Assembly (NCBI GenBank): GCA_021838585.1
Contig: JAKCDE010000002.1
Span: 62,001 to 126,000, forward strand
DNA from: Nitrospirota bacterium
Lineage (GTDB): Bacteria > Nitrospirota_A > Leptospirillia > Leptospirillales > Leptospirillaceae
Direction of reading: 5' to 3'
Length of the DNA: 64,000 bases
Within the stretch, counting starts at the first letter, position 1. Each line of letters opens with the position of its first letter. The notes below the pieces were generated by a model. It saw nothing but the letters and a program-made list of their open reading frames with translations. It did no database searches and had not been told where the DNA came from. Shown here piece by piece: positions 42,433 through 51,616 of this stretch. The translations under genes and the position numbers were made by a program.

Positions 42433-44226
42433 ATGAGTGTCTACGAAACGCAGGGATTCCGCCTCGACAACTCGGGACGGCGGGTCGTGGTCGATCCCGT
42501 GACACGGATCGAAGGCCATCTGAGGTGCGAGGTCAACATCGACCACGACAACGTGATCCGGAACGCGGTCAGCTCGGGAACGATGTGGCGAGGGATCGAG
42601 ACGATCCTCAAGGGGAGGGATCCCCGGGACGCCTGGGCCTTCACCCAGCGCATCTGCGGGGTCTGCACGGGGGTCCATGCCCTGGTCTCGGTGCGGACGG
42701 TGGAGGATGCCCTGGGGATCCGGATCCCCGAAAACGCGAACATCATCCGGAACCTCATGCACGCCACCCTCTTTGCCCAGGACCACTTGGTCCACTTCTA
42801 CCATCTCCACGCCATGGACTGGGTGGATGTTCCGGATGCGCTCAAGGCTGACCCCCGCGAGACATCCGCGATCGCCCAGAAGATTTCACGCTGGCCGAAT
42901 TCTTCCCCGGGATACTTCAGGGACGTCCAGAACCGGCTCAAAAAGTTTGTCGAGTCGGGTCAGCTGGGTCCCTTCGCCAACGGGTACTGGGGCAATGCGT
43001 CCTACCGGCTCCCGTCGGCGGTCAACCTTCTGGCGGTGACGCACTATCTCGAGGCGCTCGACTTCCAGAAGGATATCGTCAAGATCCAGACCATCTTCGG
43101 GGGAAAGAACCCCCATCCCAACTGGCTGGTGGGAGGGGTTCCCTGCGCGATCAACATCGACGGGGACCTTGCGTCCGGAGCGCCCATCAATATGGAGCGG
43201 CTGAACTTCGTCTCCGGGATCATCGACCGGACGATCGCCTTCATTGACCAGGTCTACATTCCGGATCTCGTCGCCATCGCCTCCTACTACAAGAACTGGC
43301 TCTACGGGGCCGGCTTGTCGGGGCAGAATGTCCTGGCTTACGGAGAGTTTCCCGACCGGGCCAACAATGACAGTCCCGACAACCTCCTCCTTCCCCGCGG
43401 GGCCATTGTGAACGGGGATCTCTCCACCGTTCATCCCGTCGATCTCCGCAACCCCGAAGAGGTGAAGGAGTACGTCGTCCATTCCTGGTATCGCTATCCC
43501 GACGAGACGAAGGGACTTCATCCCTGGGATGGAATCACCGATCCGCACTATGTCCTGGGGAAAAGGGCGAAAGGGACGCCCACGGACATCCAGGAGCTTG
43601 ACGAAGAGGGAAAGTATTCCTTCATCAAGGCTCCCCGCTGGAATGGCCACGCCATGGAGGTCGGCCCCCTGGCCCGCTGGATCGTCGGCTACGCGCTTAA
43701 AAAACCGGAGTTCAAGGAGCCTGTCGACAATCTGCTCGGGACGCTCGGCCTCCCGGTTTCGGCCCTCTTTTCCACCCTGGGGAGAACGGCGGCCCGGGGT
43801 CTCGAGGCCTCCTGGGCCGCCCACAAGATGCGGTATTTCCACGACCGGCTCATGGCCAACATCCGGGCCGGGGACACGTCGACCGCCAACACCGAAAAAT
43901 GGGAGCCGTCCACATGGCCCCGGGAGTGCAAGGGGGTGGGGTCCGGCGAAGCGCCAAGGGGCGCTCTCGCCCACTGGCTCAGGATCCGGGACGAAAAGAT
44001 CGAGAACTACCAGGCGGTGGTTCCGACGACATGGAATGCGTCTCCCCGCGACCCGAAGGGTCAGATCGGGGCCTACGAGGCGGCCCTCCTGAACACCCCG
44101 CTCTCGAATCCGAAGCAGCCGCTGGAGATCCTGCGGACCCTGCACAGCTTCGATCCCTGCCTGGCCTGTTCGACCCACATCATGGGCCCGGCCGGCGAAC
44201 CTCTTCACAGCGTCAAAGTCTGCTGA
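42433..44226 (+). CDS. hyaB: [NiFe]-hydrogenase large subunit
   Basis: Catalytic subunit, 597 residues. [14 protein letters not shown] near the N-terminus, the L1 motif [11 protein letters not shown] and the C-terminal L2 motif DPCLACSTH provide the four nickel-binding cysteines. Fifteen residues after the L2 His (starting IMGPAGEP) form the peptide removed by the HyaD endopeptidase after nickel insertion. AAGGAAGGAG precedes the ATG. It couples H2 oxidation to electron transfer into HyaA and is exported with it by the small-subunit Tat signal. Confidence 0.97.
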   Translation: MSVYETQGFRLDNSGRRVVVDPVTRIEGHLRCEVNIDHDNVIRNAVSSGTMWRGIETILKGRDPRDAWAFTQRICGVCTGVHALVSVRTVEDALGIRIPENANIIRNLMHATLFAQDHLVHFYHLHAMDWVDVPDALKADPRETSAIAQKISRWPNSSPGYFRDVQNRLKKFVESGQLGPFANGYWGNASYRLPSAVNLLAVTHYLEALDFQKDIVKIQTIFGGKNPHPNWLVGGVPCAINIDGDLASGAPINMERLNFVSGIIDRTIAFIDQVYIPDLVAIASYYKNWLYGAGLSGQNVLAYGEFPDRANNDSPDNLLLPRGAIVNGDLSTVHPVDLRNPEEVKEYVVHSWYRYPDETKGLHPWDGITDPHYVLGKRAKGTPTDIQELDEEGKYSFIKAPRWNGHAMEVGPLARWIVGYALKKPEFKEPVDNLLGTLGLPVSALFSTLGRTAARGLEASWAAHKMRYFHDRLMANIRAGDTSTANTEKWEPSTWPRECKGVGSGEAPRGALAHWLRIRDEKIENYQAVVPTTWNASPRDPKGQIGAYEAALLNTPLSNPKQPLEILRTLHSFDPCLACSTHIMGPAGEPLHSVKVC

Positions 44227-44244
44227 GGCAGACGGGAGGGATCC

Positions 44245-44949
44245 ATGGGACGACACGAACGCGAGGGGTTCCGGACGGCCCCCGAGGACGAACAGGGCGT
44301 TTTCTACGTCTATGAGGCCCCCGTGCGCCTCTGGCACTGGATCAACGCCGGCTCTGTCGTCGCCCTGGCGGTGACCGGCCTCTTGATCGCCCATCCCTTC
44401 CCGAGCCTCATGGGAGAGGCCAGCCACCACTTCCTGATGGGGGATGTCCGCTTTGTTCATTTCGTGGCCGCGTGGCTTTTCGGGGGGGGATTTCTGATCC
44501 GGCTCCTCTGGGCCCTCGAGGGAAACGCCTATTCCCGGGAGCTGTTTCATCTGCCCCTGAAAGACCGCTCCTGGTGGGGTTCGCTTGGCTACGAGGCCCG
44601 TTGGAACCTCTTTCTCGAGGAGCGCGCCCGAAAGTATTACGGCCACAACCCCATGGCCCAGTTGGCCATGTTTTTCTTCTTCGTCCTGGGCAGCCTGCTC
44701 ATGATTCTCACCGGGGGAGCCCTCTATGCCGAAGGCCTTGGAGACGGCTCCTGGGCCGACCGCCTTTTCGGATGGGTCACGCCCCTCGTCGGTCAGCCCC
44801 AGGATCTTCGGACGCTCCACCATCTGGGAATGTGGCTCATCCTCGTCTTCGTGGCGGGTCACATCTACATGGCTGTTCGCGAGGATATCGTGGGGCGGCA
44901 GACTTCGGTCGGGACGATGATCAGCGGCTTCAGGATCTTCCGGAAGTAG
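44245..44949 (+). CDS. hyaC: Hydrogenase cytochrome b subunit
   Basis: A 234-residue di-heme cytochrome b that anchors the hydrogenase and passes electrons to the quinone pool. Four membrane helices carry the expected histidines: VRLWHWINAGSVVALAVTGLLI, VRFVHFVAAWLFGGGFLIRLLW, MFFFFVLGSLLMILTGG and LRTLHHLGMWLILVFVAGHIYMAVREDI. The sequence order and length match HyaC/HupC. ATG 44245 comes 18 bases after hyaB. Confidence 0.94.
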   Translation: MGRHEREGFRTAPEDEQGVFYVYEAPVRLWHWINAGSVVALAVTGLLIAHPFPSLMGEASHHFLMGDVRFVHFVAAWLFGGGFLIRLLWALEGNAYSRELFHLPLKDRSWWGSLGYEARWNLFLEERARKYYGHNPMAQLAMFFFFVLGSLLMILTGGALYAEGLGDGSWADRLFGWVTPLVGQPQDLRTLHHLGMWLILVFVAGHIYMAVREDIVGRQTSVGTMISGFRIFRK

Positions 44950-44960
44950 CGGAGGAAAGG

Positions 44961-45521
44961 GTGGAGGACAATATCCTGTCCGGGCGACGGATCCTTGTTC
45001 TTGGGATCGGAAACCTCCTTTGGGCCGACGAAGGGTTCGGGGTTCGCGCGGTGGAAGCCTTCGGCCGGGCCTACGAATATCCCAACTCCGTCCTCCTCAT
45101 GGATGGCGGGACCCAGGGGCTCCTCTTGATGCCCCATATCCAGGAGGCCACCCATCTGCTGATCTTCGACGCCGTCGACTTCGGACAGCCTCCCGGGACG
45201 ATGGTCACGAGAAGAAACGAGGAGGTTCCGGCCTACCTCCACTCCGGAAAGATGAGTCTTCACCAGACGGGATTCCAGGAGGTTCTGGTATTGTGCGATC
45301 TTTTGGGAAGTCGTCCTCCGGAGATGGCCCTCATCGGCCTCCAGCCCTTGGACTGGGATACCTTCGGGGGGGATCTGACTACCCTGGCAAGGGAAAGCAT
45401 CCCGACAGCCCTTGAGTCTGCGGTATCGGTCCTTCGGGAGTGGGGCGTCGAACCTCGGCTCCGCCGGGAGGGGGCCTGCGGGGAATTTCTATTTCCACGG
45501 GCCCTTCAGTCCTCCGTTTAG
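44961..45521 (+). CDS. hyaD: Hydrogenase maturation endopeptidase (M52)
   Basis: Cleaves the C-terminal extension of HyaB once nickel is in place. ILVLGIGNLLWADEGFGVRAVE contains the nickel-sensing Glu, IFDAVDFGQPPG the Asp, and KMSLHQTGFQEVL the His of the family metal site; 186 residues is usual. I chose GTG 44961 because GGAGG lies about 6 bases before it, 11 bases after hyaC; the longer frame upstream lies within hyaC. Confidence 0.94.
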   Translation: MEDNILSGRRILVLGIGNLLWADEGFGVRAVEAFGRAYEYPNSVLLMDGGTQGLLLMPHIQEATHLLIFDAVDFGQPPGTMVTRRNEEVPAYLHSGKMSLHQTGFQEVLVLCDLLGSRPPEMALIGLQPLDWDTFGGDLTTLARESIPTALESAVSVLREWGVEPRLRREGACGEFLFPRALQSSV

Positions 45522-45538
45522 AAGAAAAGGATCAGGCC

Positions 45539-45835
45539 GTGTGTCTGGGAATCCCCATGCGTGTGATCTCCCCCTCTTCCGAGTTTTTACTCCAGGCGAC
45601 CTGCGAGGGCCGCGGGGAGAAGAGGATCGTCAATCTCGCCCTCGTCGGTCCCCAGAGCGAGGGAAGCTTTGTCCTTGTCTTTTCCGGCCACGCACAGCGG
45701 GTCCTGGACCGAGAGGAGGCCCTTCAGATCGACCTGGCACTTGATGCCCTTGAGGCGGCCCTCTCGGGGGAGACGGATTTCGACCGATTTTTTCCGGAAC
45801 TTCCCTCCGCCTCCGGCCGGAAAGATCAAGAATGA
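45539..45835 (+). CDS. hupF: HupF/HypC-family hydrogenase chaperone
   Basis: A 98-residue HypC-like protein. It starts at GTG 45539, so the mature N-terminus reads M-CLGIPMRV with the essential Cys2 that binds the Fe(CN)2CO precursor. It is longer than true HypC, with an acidic C-terminal extension, as in HupF of rhizobia, which protects the large subunit under oxygen. A second family member, hypC, lies at 51386. AAAAGGA precedes the start. Its stop overlaps hupH as ATGA. Confidence 0.88.
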   Translation: MCLGIPMRVISPSSEFLLQATCEGRGEKRIVNLALVGPQSEGSFVLVFSGHAQRVLDREEALQIDLALDALEAALSGETDFDRFFPELPSASGRKDQE

Positions 45836-46638
45836 CCGCCCGGCCTCCGGAGGAACGGCCGGAAGGGGAACCGGTCACCCGCACCCTGTTCTCGGCTCTC
45901 GAAAGAGTGGGCGCCGCTCTCGAACGGGCATTGGCGTCCCCTGCTCTTCCGCAGCGTCCCGAATTGGGGGATCTGACCCCCGGCGAACGCCGGAGGCTCG
46001 TCACCCTCCTGGGGGAGGGTGAGATCTCCGGATCGGTCCAAGCTTCTCCTGGGGAAGACGGAGTGGCTCTTTATGTTCGGGAATCGTTCCACCCGGGGAT
46101 CTGGATGATGGGGGTGAAACCTGAGAAGGGCGAGGGGGTGGTTCTGTCCCATATCGAGGTCGGCCGGGCTCCCGGAATCCTGGTTCAGAGACCGGAGCCC
46201 TCCCCGTTCCTCGAATCGGGGGGTCTCGCCTCCGATGATCCGATCGCGGACCAGCTCCGGCCGGAGCTCATGAACGCCCTGCCTCTTATGATGGAAGCGG
46301 CCCAACATCTTGCGGAATACTCTCCGGACAAGAAGAACCACCGGATCTTTCTCAACAAGCTTCCTCTTTCGGAAGGGGACGCAAAATGGATCGACCGTGT
46401 CTGCGCGGGGGGGCGCATCGCCCTTGCGTCAAAGGGATATGGGGACTGTCGTGTGGTGTCGACCGGTTTTTCAGGGCTGTGGCGGGTCCTCTACAGTAAT
46501 CCCGAGGGAATCCCTCTTCTCGATGCCCTTTGCGTCGCGGACATTCCCGACGAGATTGCCGCCGCTCCGGAAGACCTCTCCCAGTCCCTCGCGGACTATT
46601 GGGAGTTCCTGGAATGGGTCGCCCGGGACCTGTCGTGA
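45832..46638 (+). CDS. hupH: Hydrogenase expression/formation protein HupH (HyaF)
   Basis: 268-residue cytoplasmic assembly factor of group 1 hydrogenases. The C-terminal half matches the HupH domain: LMNALPLMMEAAQHLAEY, HRIFLNKLPLSEGDAKWIDRV, SKGYGDCRVVSTGFSGLWRVLYSN and a final DIPDEIAAAPEDLSQS. Members act on the small subunit, probably in Fe-S cluster insertion or quality control. Both ends overlap neighbours by four bases (ATGA, GTGA). Confidence 0.9.
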   Translation: MTARPPEERPEGEPVTRTLFSALERVGAALERALASPALPQRPELGDLTPGERRRLVTLLGEGEISGSVQASPGEDGVALYVRESFHPGIWMMGVKPEKGEGVVLSHIEVGRAPGILVQRPEPSPFLESGGLASDDPIADQLRPELMNALPLMMEAAQHLAEYSPDKKNHRIFLNKLPLSEGDAKWIDRVCAGGRIALASKGYGDCRVVSTGFSGLWRVLYSNPEGIPLLDALCVADIPDEIAAAPEDLSQSLADYWEFLEWVARDLS

Positions 46639-47801
46639 AGGAGCCGGAGCCAGGACCGGGGGAATGCCTCCGAGCCATTCTGGACCCGGAGGAGGGGGCG
46701 GATGGTCCAATGCGTCTGACCCTTTTCCCGAGGGATCTGTCCCATCAGCGGCTTCTCGAAGGGGTGGCGGAAGGGGAGGCCCTGCGCCGCCTCCGGAGTC
46801 TGTTCCATCTTTGCGGAAAGGCCCAGGAGCGACTTGCTTTTCAAGCCCTCCGGGCCGCCCGGGGGAAGCCGCTCGAGGAGCCCTTTCAAGAGGGGGAGAT
46901 CCTTCGGGAAAGCCTTTTCGAAAGCCTGCGCTCTCTCCTCCTGCCGATAAACGGCGAGGCGATCCTCCCTTTTACCGAAAAGGAAGCGTGGAGACATCTT
47001 CGGGATCTTGGAAGAAAGGACCGTCATTCGACGGAGAGCAGTTTTTTTACGGGATTTCGGACCCTTCTCGAAGGCGTCGTGCTGGGCGAGAGCGTCTTCC
47101 GGTTCCTGGCCCGTGGAACGGCCGGGGATTGGGACGACTGGCTCCGGGACAGGCGTATGCTCTCACCGGTCGTCCGGAAGGCGGCTCTTCTGGCTCCCGA
47201 AGGGGAGGGGGCCATTCCCTTTCTCCCGGAGCTCTCCCTTCAGGATGCAGGTTGCCTGGAGCAGCTGGCCCGCGCCATGGACGACCGGGAATTCCTGTCA
47301 TGGCCCCACCTGGAAGGGGAGGGGCGGGAGACCGGTCCTCTGGCCCGCGAAAGAGAGCATCCTCTGGTGTGGGATCTCTGGATGTCCGGACGCTCCCTGT
47401 CGGCCCGTTTGGCCGCCCGCCTGGTCGAGCTTGCCCGCTGGTCGAAGGGGGAGAAGGACGGTGGGGGAGATAAAGCCAGGCTGGCGGAGATCCGTTCACG
47501 CTCACAGGGTGACGGGGTCGGTATCGCCTGGGGAGAGACCTCCCGGGGACTTTTGGTTCATCGGTGGACCCTAAGGGAAGGGCGGGTGAGGGGCGTCCGG
47601 ATCCTGGCTCCCACGGAGTGGACCTTTTCTCCGGAAGGGGGCGCCTTCGCCTCCTGGTGTTCCGCCCTGTCCCGAAAGAGGAGCTCCGGAAGGGGCCTTC
47701 GGGCGCTCGTTGCGGATTCTCTCTGGGTCTTCGACCCCTGCGCCCCGGTTGTGGTAAGGGAGCGTGCTCTCACCGGGGGAATGGACGGTCGGGATGCATG
47801 A
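46635..47801 (+). CDS. hupK: HupK/HoxV-like hydrogenase assembly scaffold
   Basis: A 388-residue protein resembling a degenerate hydrogenase large subunit. HTE-like positions such as LLEGVVLGESVFRFL and a C-terminal SLWVFDPCAPVVV recall the large-subunit L2 region but with only one of its cysteines. HupK/HoxV proteins carry the Fe(CN)2CO unit during HyaB maturation. The start GTG 46635 overlaps the hupH stop (GTGA). The mapping is by position plus the FDPC motif, so orthology is likely but not certain. Confidence 0.75.
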   Translation: MKEPEPGPGECLRAILDPEEGADGPMRLTLFPRDLSHQRLLEGVAEGEALRRLRSLFHLCGKAQERLAFQALRAARGKPLEEPFQEGEILRESLFESLRSLLLPINGEAILPFTEKEAWRHLRDLGRKDRHSTESSFFTGFRTLLEGVVLGESVFRFLARGTAGDWDDWLRDRRMLSPVVRKAALLAPEGEGAIPFLPELSLQDAGCLEQLARAMDDREFLSWPHLEGEGRETGPLAREREHPLVWDLWMSGRSLSARLAARLVELARWSKGEKDGGGDKARLAEIRSRSQGDGVGIAWGETSRGLLVHRWTLREGRVRGVRILAPTEWTFSPEGGAFASWCSALSRKRSSGRGLRALVADSLWVFDPCAPVVVRERALTGGMDGRDA

Positions 47802-48174
47802 ACTCTCTCTGGTGATGAGTCTCCTGGAACTCTGCGAGGACGAGGCATCCCGGGGAGGATTTGAACGGATCGATCGGATTGTCCTGGAGGTGGGGGCGCT
47901 TTCGGGGGTCTCGGTTCCCGCCCTGACCTTCAGTTTCGAATCTGCCGTCCTGGGAACGGTCTCGGAATTTGCCGAACTCGAGATCCGGGAGATTCCCGGA
48001 ACCGGGTGGTGCTTTCACTGCGAAAAGACAGTGTCTCTGCAAGACCCCTTGCGGAGCTGTCCCGGATGCGGGGGCTCCGGGGTTCTTCCCACGGGAGGGA
48101 TGGAGTTCCGTCTTTGCGAGCTGATCGTGCGCGACGACCGGTCCGGGAAAATACCGGAAAAAGGAGGGGATTGA
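47794..48174 (+). CDS. hypA: Hydrogenase nickel incorporation protein HypA
   Basis: Nickel metallochaperone, 126 residues. It begins MHELSLV with the nickel-binding His2, and has the zinc site CFHCEKTVSLQDPLRSCPGC. ATG 47794 overlaps the hupK end by 8 bases; an upstream ATG at 47764 would bury the functional N-terminal Met-His, so it is rejected. The stop overlaps hypB as TGATG. Confidence 0.95.
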   Translation: MHELSLVMSLLELCEDEASRGGFERIDRIVLEVGALSGVSVPALTFSFESAVLGTVSEFAELEIREIPGTGWCFHCEKTVSLQDPLRSCPGCGGSGVLPTGGMEFRLCELIVRDDRSGKIPEKGGD

Positions 48175-48986
48175 TGTGCGTGGAATGCGGGTGCGGGTCT
48201 CAGGGGGAGGGCAAAATGGGGGGGCGGGTTCTTCCCCATCACCATCACGATGAAGGCGATCATTCGGTGTCTCATGAGTCCCATGGGCAGGAGGAGGGCG
48301 GAGGGTCTCACCGGAGAATTTCGGTCGAACAGGACATCCTGGGGAAAAACAACCGCATCGCCCGGGGCAACCGTGATTTTTTCACGGCGAACGGCCTCCT
48401 CGTCCTGAATCTTCTCTCGAGTCCGGGATCGGGAAAGACCACCCTTCTCGAGAGGACGATCGGAGCTTTGGGGAACAAGGTCCCCCTGGCGGTCATCGAA
48501 GGAGACCAGGAGACGAGCCGGGATGCGGACCGGATTCGCCGTTTGGGAGTGCCTGCCGTCCAGATCAACACCGGAGCCGGCTGCCACCTCGATGCCCACC
48601 AGGTGGCCCATGCGGTGGGCGAGCTCGCTCTTGTCCCCGGGATGATCCTGGTCATCGAGAATGTCGGGAATCTGGTCTGTCCGGCGCTCTTCGACCTCGG
48701 AGAGACCGCCCGGGTTGTCCTTTTCTCGGTGACGGAAGGGGAAGACAAGCCTCTCAAGTATCCCCGGATCTTTCGCGACGCCGACCTGACCCTTCTCACC
48801 AAGGCGGATCTTCTTCCCCATCTGGATTTCGAGGTCGAACGGGCGGAAAACGCCCTCCGCTCCGTCAATCCGGGGGGAGAAATCCTCTCCCTCTCCTCCC
48901 GGACGGGGGAGGGGATGGAAGGGTGGTTGTCCTGGCTTTCTGTACGGCGGACAGGGGTCGGGACAGTTCCGGATCTCCCGGCCTGA
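48174..48986 (+). CDS. hypB: Hydrogenase nickel incorporation GTPase HypB
   Basis: GTP-driven nickel insertase, 270 residues. The N-terminus MCVECGCG provides the high-affinity CXXCGC nickel site. A His-rich stretch (22-38, HHHHDEGDHSVSHESHG) can store nickel. The GTPase domain has P-loop SSPGSGKTT (82-90), EGDQETSRDADRI, VIENVGNLVCPALFDLGE and TKADLLPHLDF. The start overlaps hypA. Confidence 0.96.
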   Translation: MCVECGCGSQGEGKMGGRVLPHHHHDEGDHSVSHESHGQEEGGGSHRRISVEQDILGKNNRIARGNRDFFTANGLLVLNLLSSPGSGKTTLLERTIGALGNKVPLAVIEGDQETSRDADRIRRLGVPAVQINTGAGCHLDAHQVAHAVGELALVPGMILVIENVGNLVCPALFDLGETARVVLFSVTEGEDKPLKYPRIFRDADLTLLTKADLLPHLDFEVERAENALRSVNPGGEILSLSSRTGEGMEGWLSWLSVRRTGVGTVPDLPA

Positions 48987-48999
48987 AGCGGAGACAATC

Positions 49000-51366
49000 G
49001 TGAAGCCCTCTCCCTCTGGAGCGGAAGCTCCGGAATCCCATGAAGGTCCCGCCGAGATCGCCCGAATCTCCCTTGCGATTTCTGGACGGGTCCAGGGGGT
49101 GGGTTTTCGCCCCTTCGTCGTCCGGCTTGCCCGGGGACTCTCCCTCACGGGATCGGTGGCGAATGTTCCGGAGGGGGTTTTGCTGGAGATCCAGGGATAC
49201 CGGACCTGGCTTGGACGGTTCCTGGAGGCGCTTGCATCGGAGCTCCCCCCCGGGGCCCGGATCGACAGTCTCCGCCGAGAAGAGCAACCGGTCAGAAGGA
49301 ATGAAAGATCTTTTGTTCTCCGGAGCTCCCGGAGAGGGAATCGAGGAGAGGAGCGGGATCTCTCGTCCCTCCGTCCGGACTCGGCCGTCTGCTCCGACTG
49401 CCTTCGGGAACTCTTCGATCCTGGCAATCGTCGCTTCCGTTATCCGCTGATTTCCTGCACCGTGTGCGGCCCCCGGTATTCGATCGCCCTTGGGACCCCC
49501 TTCGACCGGTGCCGCACCACCCTCCGCCGTTTTCCCCTCTGTTCAAAGTGCCGGAGAGAATATGGGGATCCGTTCGACCGGCGTTTTCACGCCCAGACCA
49601 TCGGATGCCCGGACTGCGGCCCGAAAACCTGGTTTCTGGAGGGAGACGGCGGGGGAAAAATGGAGGACGGCTGCCTTGAGGAGGCGGCGCACCGCCTCCG
49701 TGAGGGGGGGGTCCTGGCGCTCAAGGGGCTCGGGGGGGTTCATCTGGCCTGCGATGCCGGAAGCCGGGAGGGGATTGCCCGGATCCGGGAGCTCAAGGGC
49801 CGTCCGGAAAAGCCCCTGGCCGTGATGGCGGGATCGCTCGCCGCCGCGGGGGAGCTTGCCCGGATATCACCGGAAGCCCGTCGGCTGCTTCTTTCCCCGG
49901 AGAATCCGATCGTCCTGCTTCCCGTCAGGCGAAACGCGCCGGTCCTCCGGGAGAGCCTCGCACCCGGTCTCGACAGAATCGGACTTTTTCTTCCCTCCAC
50001 CCCGATCCATCATCTTCTCTTCGGGGAGACGGGACGCTCCCTTCCGCCTCTCGTCATGACCAGCGCCAATCCGGAAGGAGAGCCGATCGCAGCATCCCTT
50101 GCCGAGGTTCTGGGATATTTCCGGGGCCGAGTGGACGGCCTTCTCGTCCACGGCCGCCCGATCCGGGAACGCCAGGACGACAGCCTGGCCGTTCCGGAGC
50201 GGGAGGGACCCATCCTGCTTCGCCGGTCCCGGGGATGGGTCCCCGCCTCCTTTTCGATCCTCCGGGGAGGAAGTCTGCCGTCTGAGCCGGTCGTCCTGGC
50301 CCTGGGAGGCCACCAGAAGACCGCTCCCTGCCGGATCCGGAAGGGGAGGGCCCTGGTCCTCCCCCATATGGGGGACCTCGACACGTTAGAGAGCCGGGAC
50401 CTTTTCCGGAAGACCCTGGAACGATTCGTCGAGCGGGACGGGGGACCTCCGACCCATCTGGCCTGCGATCTCCATCCGGATTTTCCCTCCACCCGGATGG
50501 CCTTCGACCTGGGGGAGGCGTGGGGGATTCCGGTGGTGCCGGTCCAGCATCACCATGCCCATGTGGCCTCGGTGATGGCTGACAGGAGCGTCTGTGGTCC
50601 CGTCCTGGGGCTCGCGCTGGACGGATTTGGCCTGGGGCCGGACGGGAGCTTCTGGGGAGGGGAGCTTCTGCGGGTGGATCGATCCGGCTCGATGCGTCTG
50701 GGCCATTTTGCCCCCCTTCCCGTTCCGGGCGGGGCCCGGGCCTTCCGGGAGCCCTGGCGCATGGGTGTGGCCGCCCTCCAGGCATTGGGGCGTGGGGATG
50801 AGGTCCTCCGTCGATTCCGGAACCCTCTCGCCGGAGAAATCCTGGCGGTTCTTGAAGGAGGCCGTTCCGGGCTCATCCCGCAGACATCGAGCGCCGGACG
50901 CCTCTTCGATGCGGTCTACGCCCTTCTCGGTGGACGTGAACACCTCTCGTATGAGGGGCAGGGGGCGATGGAGCTCGAGTCCTGGGCCCGGAAGGGACGC
51001 ACGGACCCCGGCGAGAGGCTCGGTCGGTTCCACCGGATCAAGTCGGGCATCCTGGATTTCCGTCCCCTCCTCTCCCGGCTTGCCGGTGAACCTTCCCGGG
51101 AGAGGGGCGCCCGCCTTTTTCACGAGGCCCTTGCGACAGGCCTCTCGGAATGGGTTCAGGACGGGAGGGCGCGGACGGGCCTCTCGACCGTTCTCCTGTC
51201 TGGAGGGGTCTTCCAGAACCGGCTGCTGGCCGGATTGTTCCGTCGGCGGCTCGAGGGAACCGGCCTCGCACTCCTCGAGCCGGCAAGGGTTCCGGCGAAC
51301 GACGGGGGGCTGGCTCTGGGTCAGGCCTTTGCCGTGTGGGCCTCCGAGATGAGTCCTTCAATTTAG
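49000..51366 (+). CDS. hypF: Carbamoyltransferase HypF
   Basis: Makes the cyanide ligand precursor of the NiFe site from carbamoyl phosphate. Domains in order over 788 residues: acylphosphatase-like (ISGRVQGVGFRPFVV, about 27-41), and two zinc fingers (CSDC...CTVC and CSKC...CPDC, about 130-208). A YrdC-like domain follows (LALKGLGGVHLACDA, RPEKPLAVMA), then the Kae1-like carbamoyltransferase (VPVQHHHAHVASVMAD, LSGGVFQNRLL). The start is GTG 49000 behind GGAG. Confidence 0.96.
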   Translation: MKPSPSGAEAPESHEGPAEIARISLAISGRVQGVGFRPFVVRLARGLSLTGSVANVPEGVLLEIQGYRTWLGRFLEALASELPPGARIDSLRREEQPVRRNERSFVLRSSRRGNRGEERDLSSLRPDSAVCSDCLRELFDPGNRRFRYPLISCTVCGPRYSIALGTPFDRCRTTLRRFPLCSKCRREYGDPFDRRFHAQTIGCPDCGPKTWFLEGDGGGKMEDGCLEEAAHRLREGGVLALKGLGGVHLACDAGSREGIARIRELKGRPEKPLAVMAGSLAAAGELARISPEARRLLLSPENPIVLLPVRRNAPVLRESLAPGLDRIGLFLPSTPIHHLLFGETGRSLPPLVMTSANPEGEPIAASLAEVLGYFRGRVDGLLVHGRPIRERQDDSLAVPEREGPILLRRSRGWVPASFSILRGGSLPSEPVVLALGGHQKTAPCRIRKGRALVLPHMGDLDTLESRDLFRKTLERFVERDGGPPTHLACDLHPDFPSTRMAFDLGEAWGIPVVPVQHHHAHVASVMADRSVCGPVLGLALDGFGLGPDGSFWGGELLRVDRSGSMRLGHFAPLPVPGGARAFREPWRMGVAALQALGRGDEVLRRFRNPLAGEILAVLEGGRSGLIPQTSSAGRLFDAVYALLGGREHLSYEGQGAMELESWARKGRTDPGERLGRFHRIKSGILDFRPLLSRLAGEPSRERGARLFHEALATGLSEWVQDGRARTGLSTVLLSGGVFQNRLLAGLFRRRLEGTGLALLEPARVPANDGGLALGQAFAVWASEMSPSI

Positions 51367-51385
51367 AAAAAGAGGAGAACGACCG

Positions 51386-51616
51386 ATGTGTCTTGCCGTT
51401 CCGGCACTGGTGGAGGAGGTTCTCGAGGATTCGCGAGCCCGGGTGCGCCTGGGGGGCGTTTCCCAGGAAATTTCGACCGTCCTGATTGAAGAGCTCCGGA
51501 AGGGGGACTATGTGATCGTCCACGTCGGCTTCGCCCTGGGCCGGCTCGACCGCGAAGAGGCGCAGAAGACCCTGAATCTTATCCGGGAAGCCGCCGGTTC
51601 AGAAGGAGGAGACTGA
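51386..51616 (+). CDS. hypC: Hydrogenase assembly chaperone HypC
   Basis: 76-residue chaperone starting MCLAVPALVEEV, with Cys2 for the iron precursor and the later EELRKGDYVIVHVGFALGRLDREEA characteristic of HypC. It delivers Fe(CN)2CO with HypD. The stop and the hypD ATG overlap as TGATG. It is the second HypC-family gene of the operon, beside hupF. Confidence 0.96.
   Translation: MCLAVPALVEEVLEDSRARVRLGGVSQEISTVLIEELRKGDYVIVHVGFALGRLDREEAQKTLNLIREAAGSEGGD

Noticed and set aside
42886..44862. Minus-strand open frame of 658 codons
   Set aside because: It is antisense to hyaB and hyaC, whose motifs are unequivocal. The frame is low complexity and charged with no recognisable domain; it stays open because of high GC3.
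48015..49427. Minus-strand open frame of 470 codons
   Set aside because: Antisense to hypB and hypF. Ser/Arg/Pro-rich with no signature; a codon-bias shadow.
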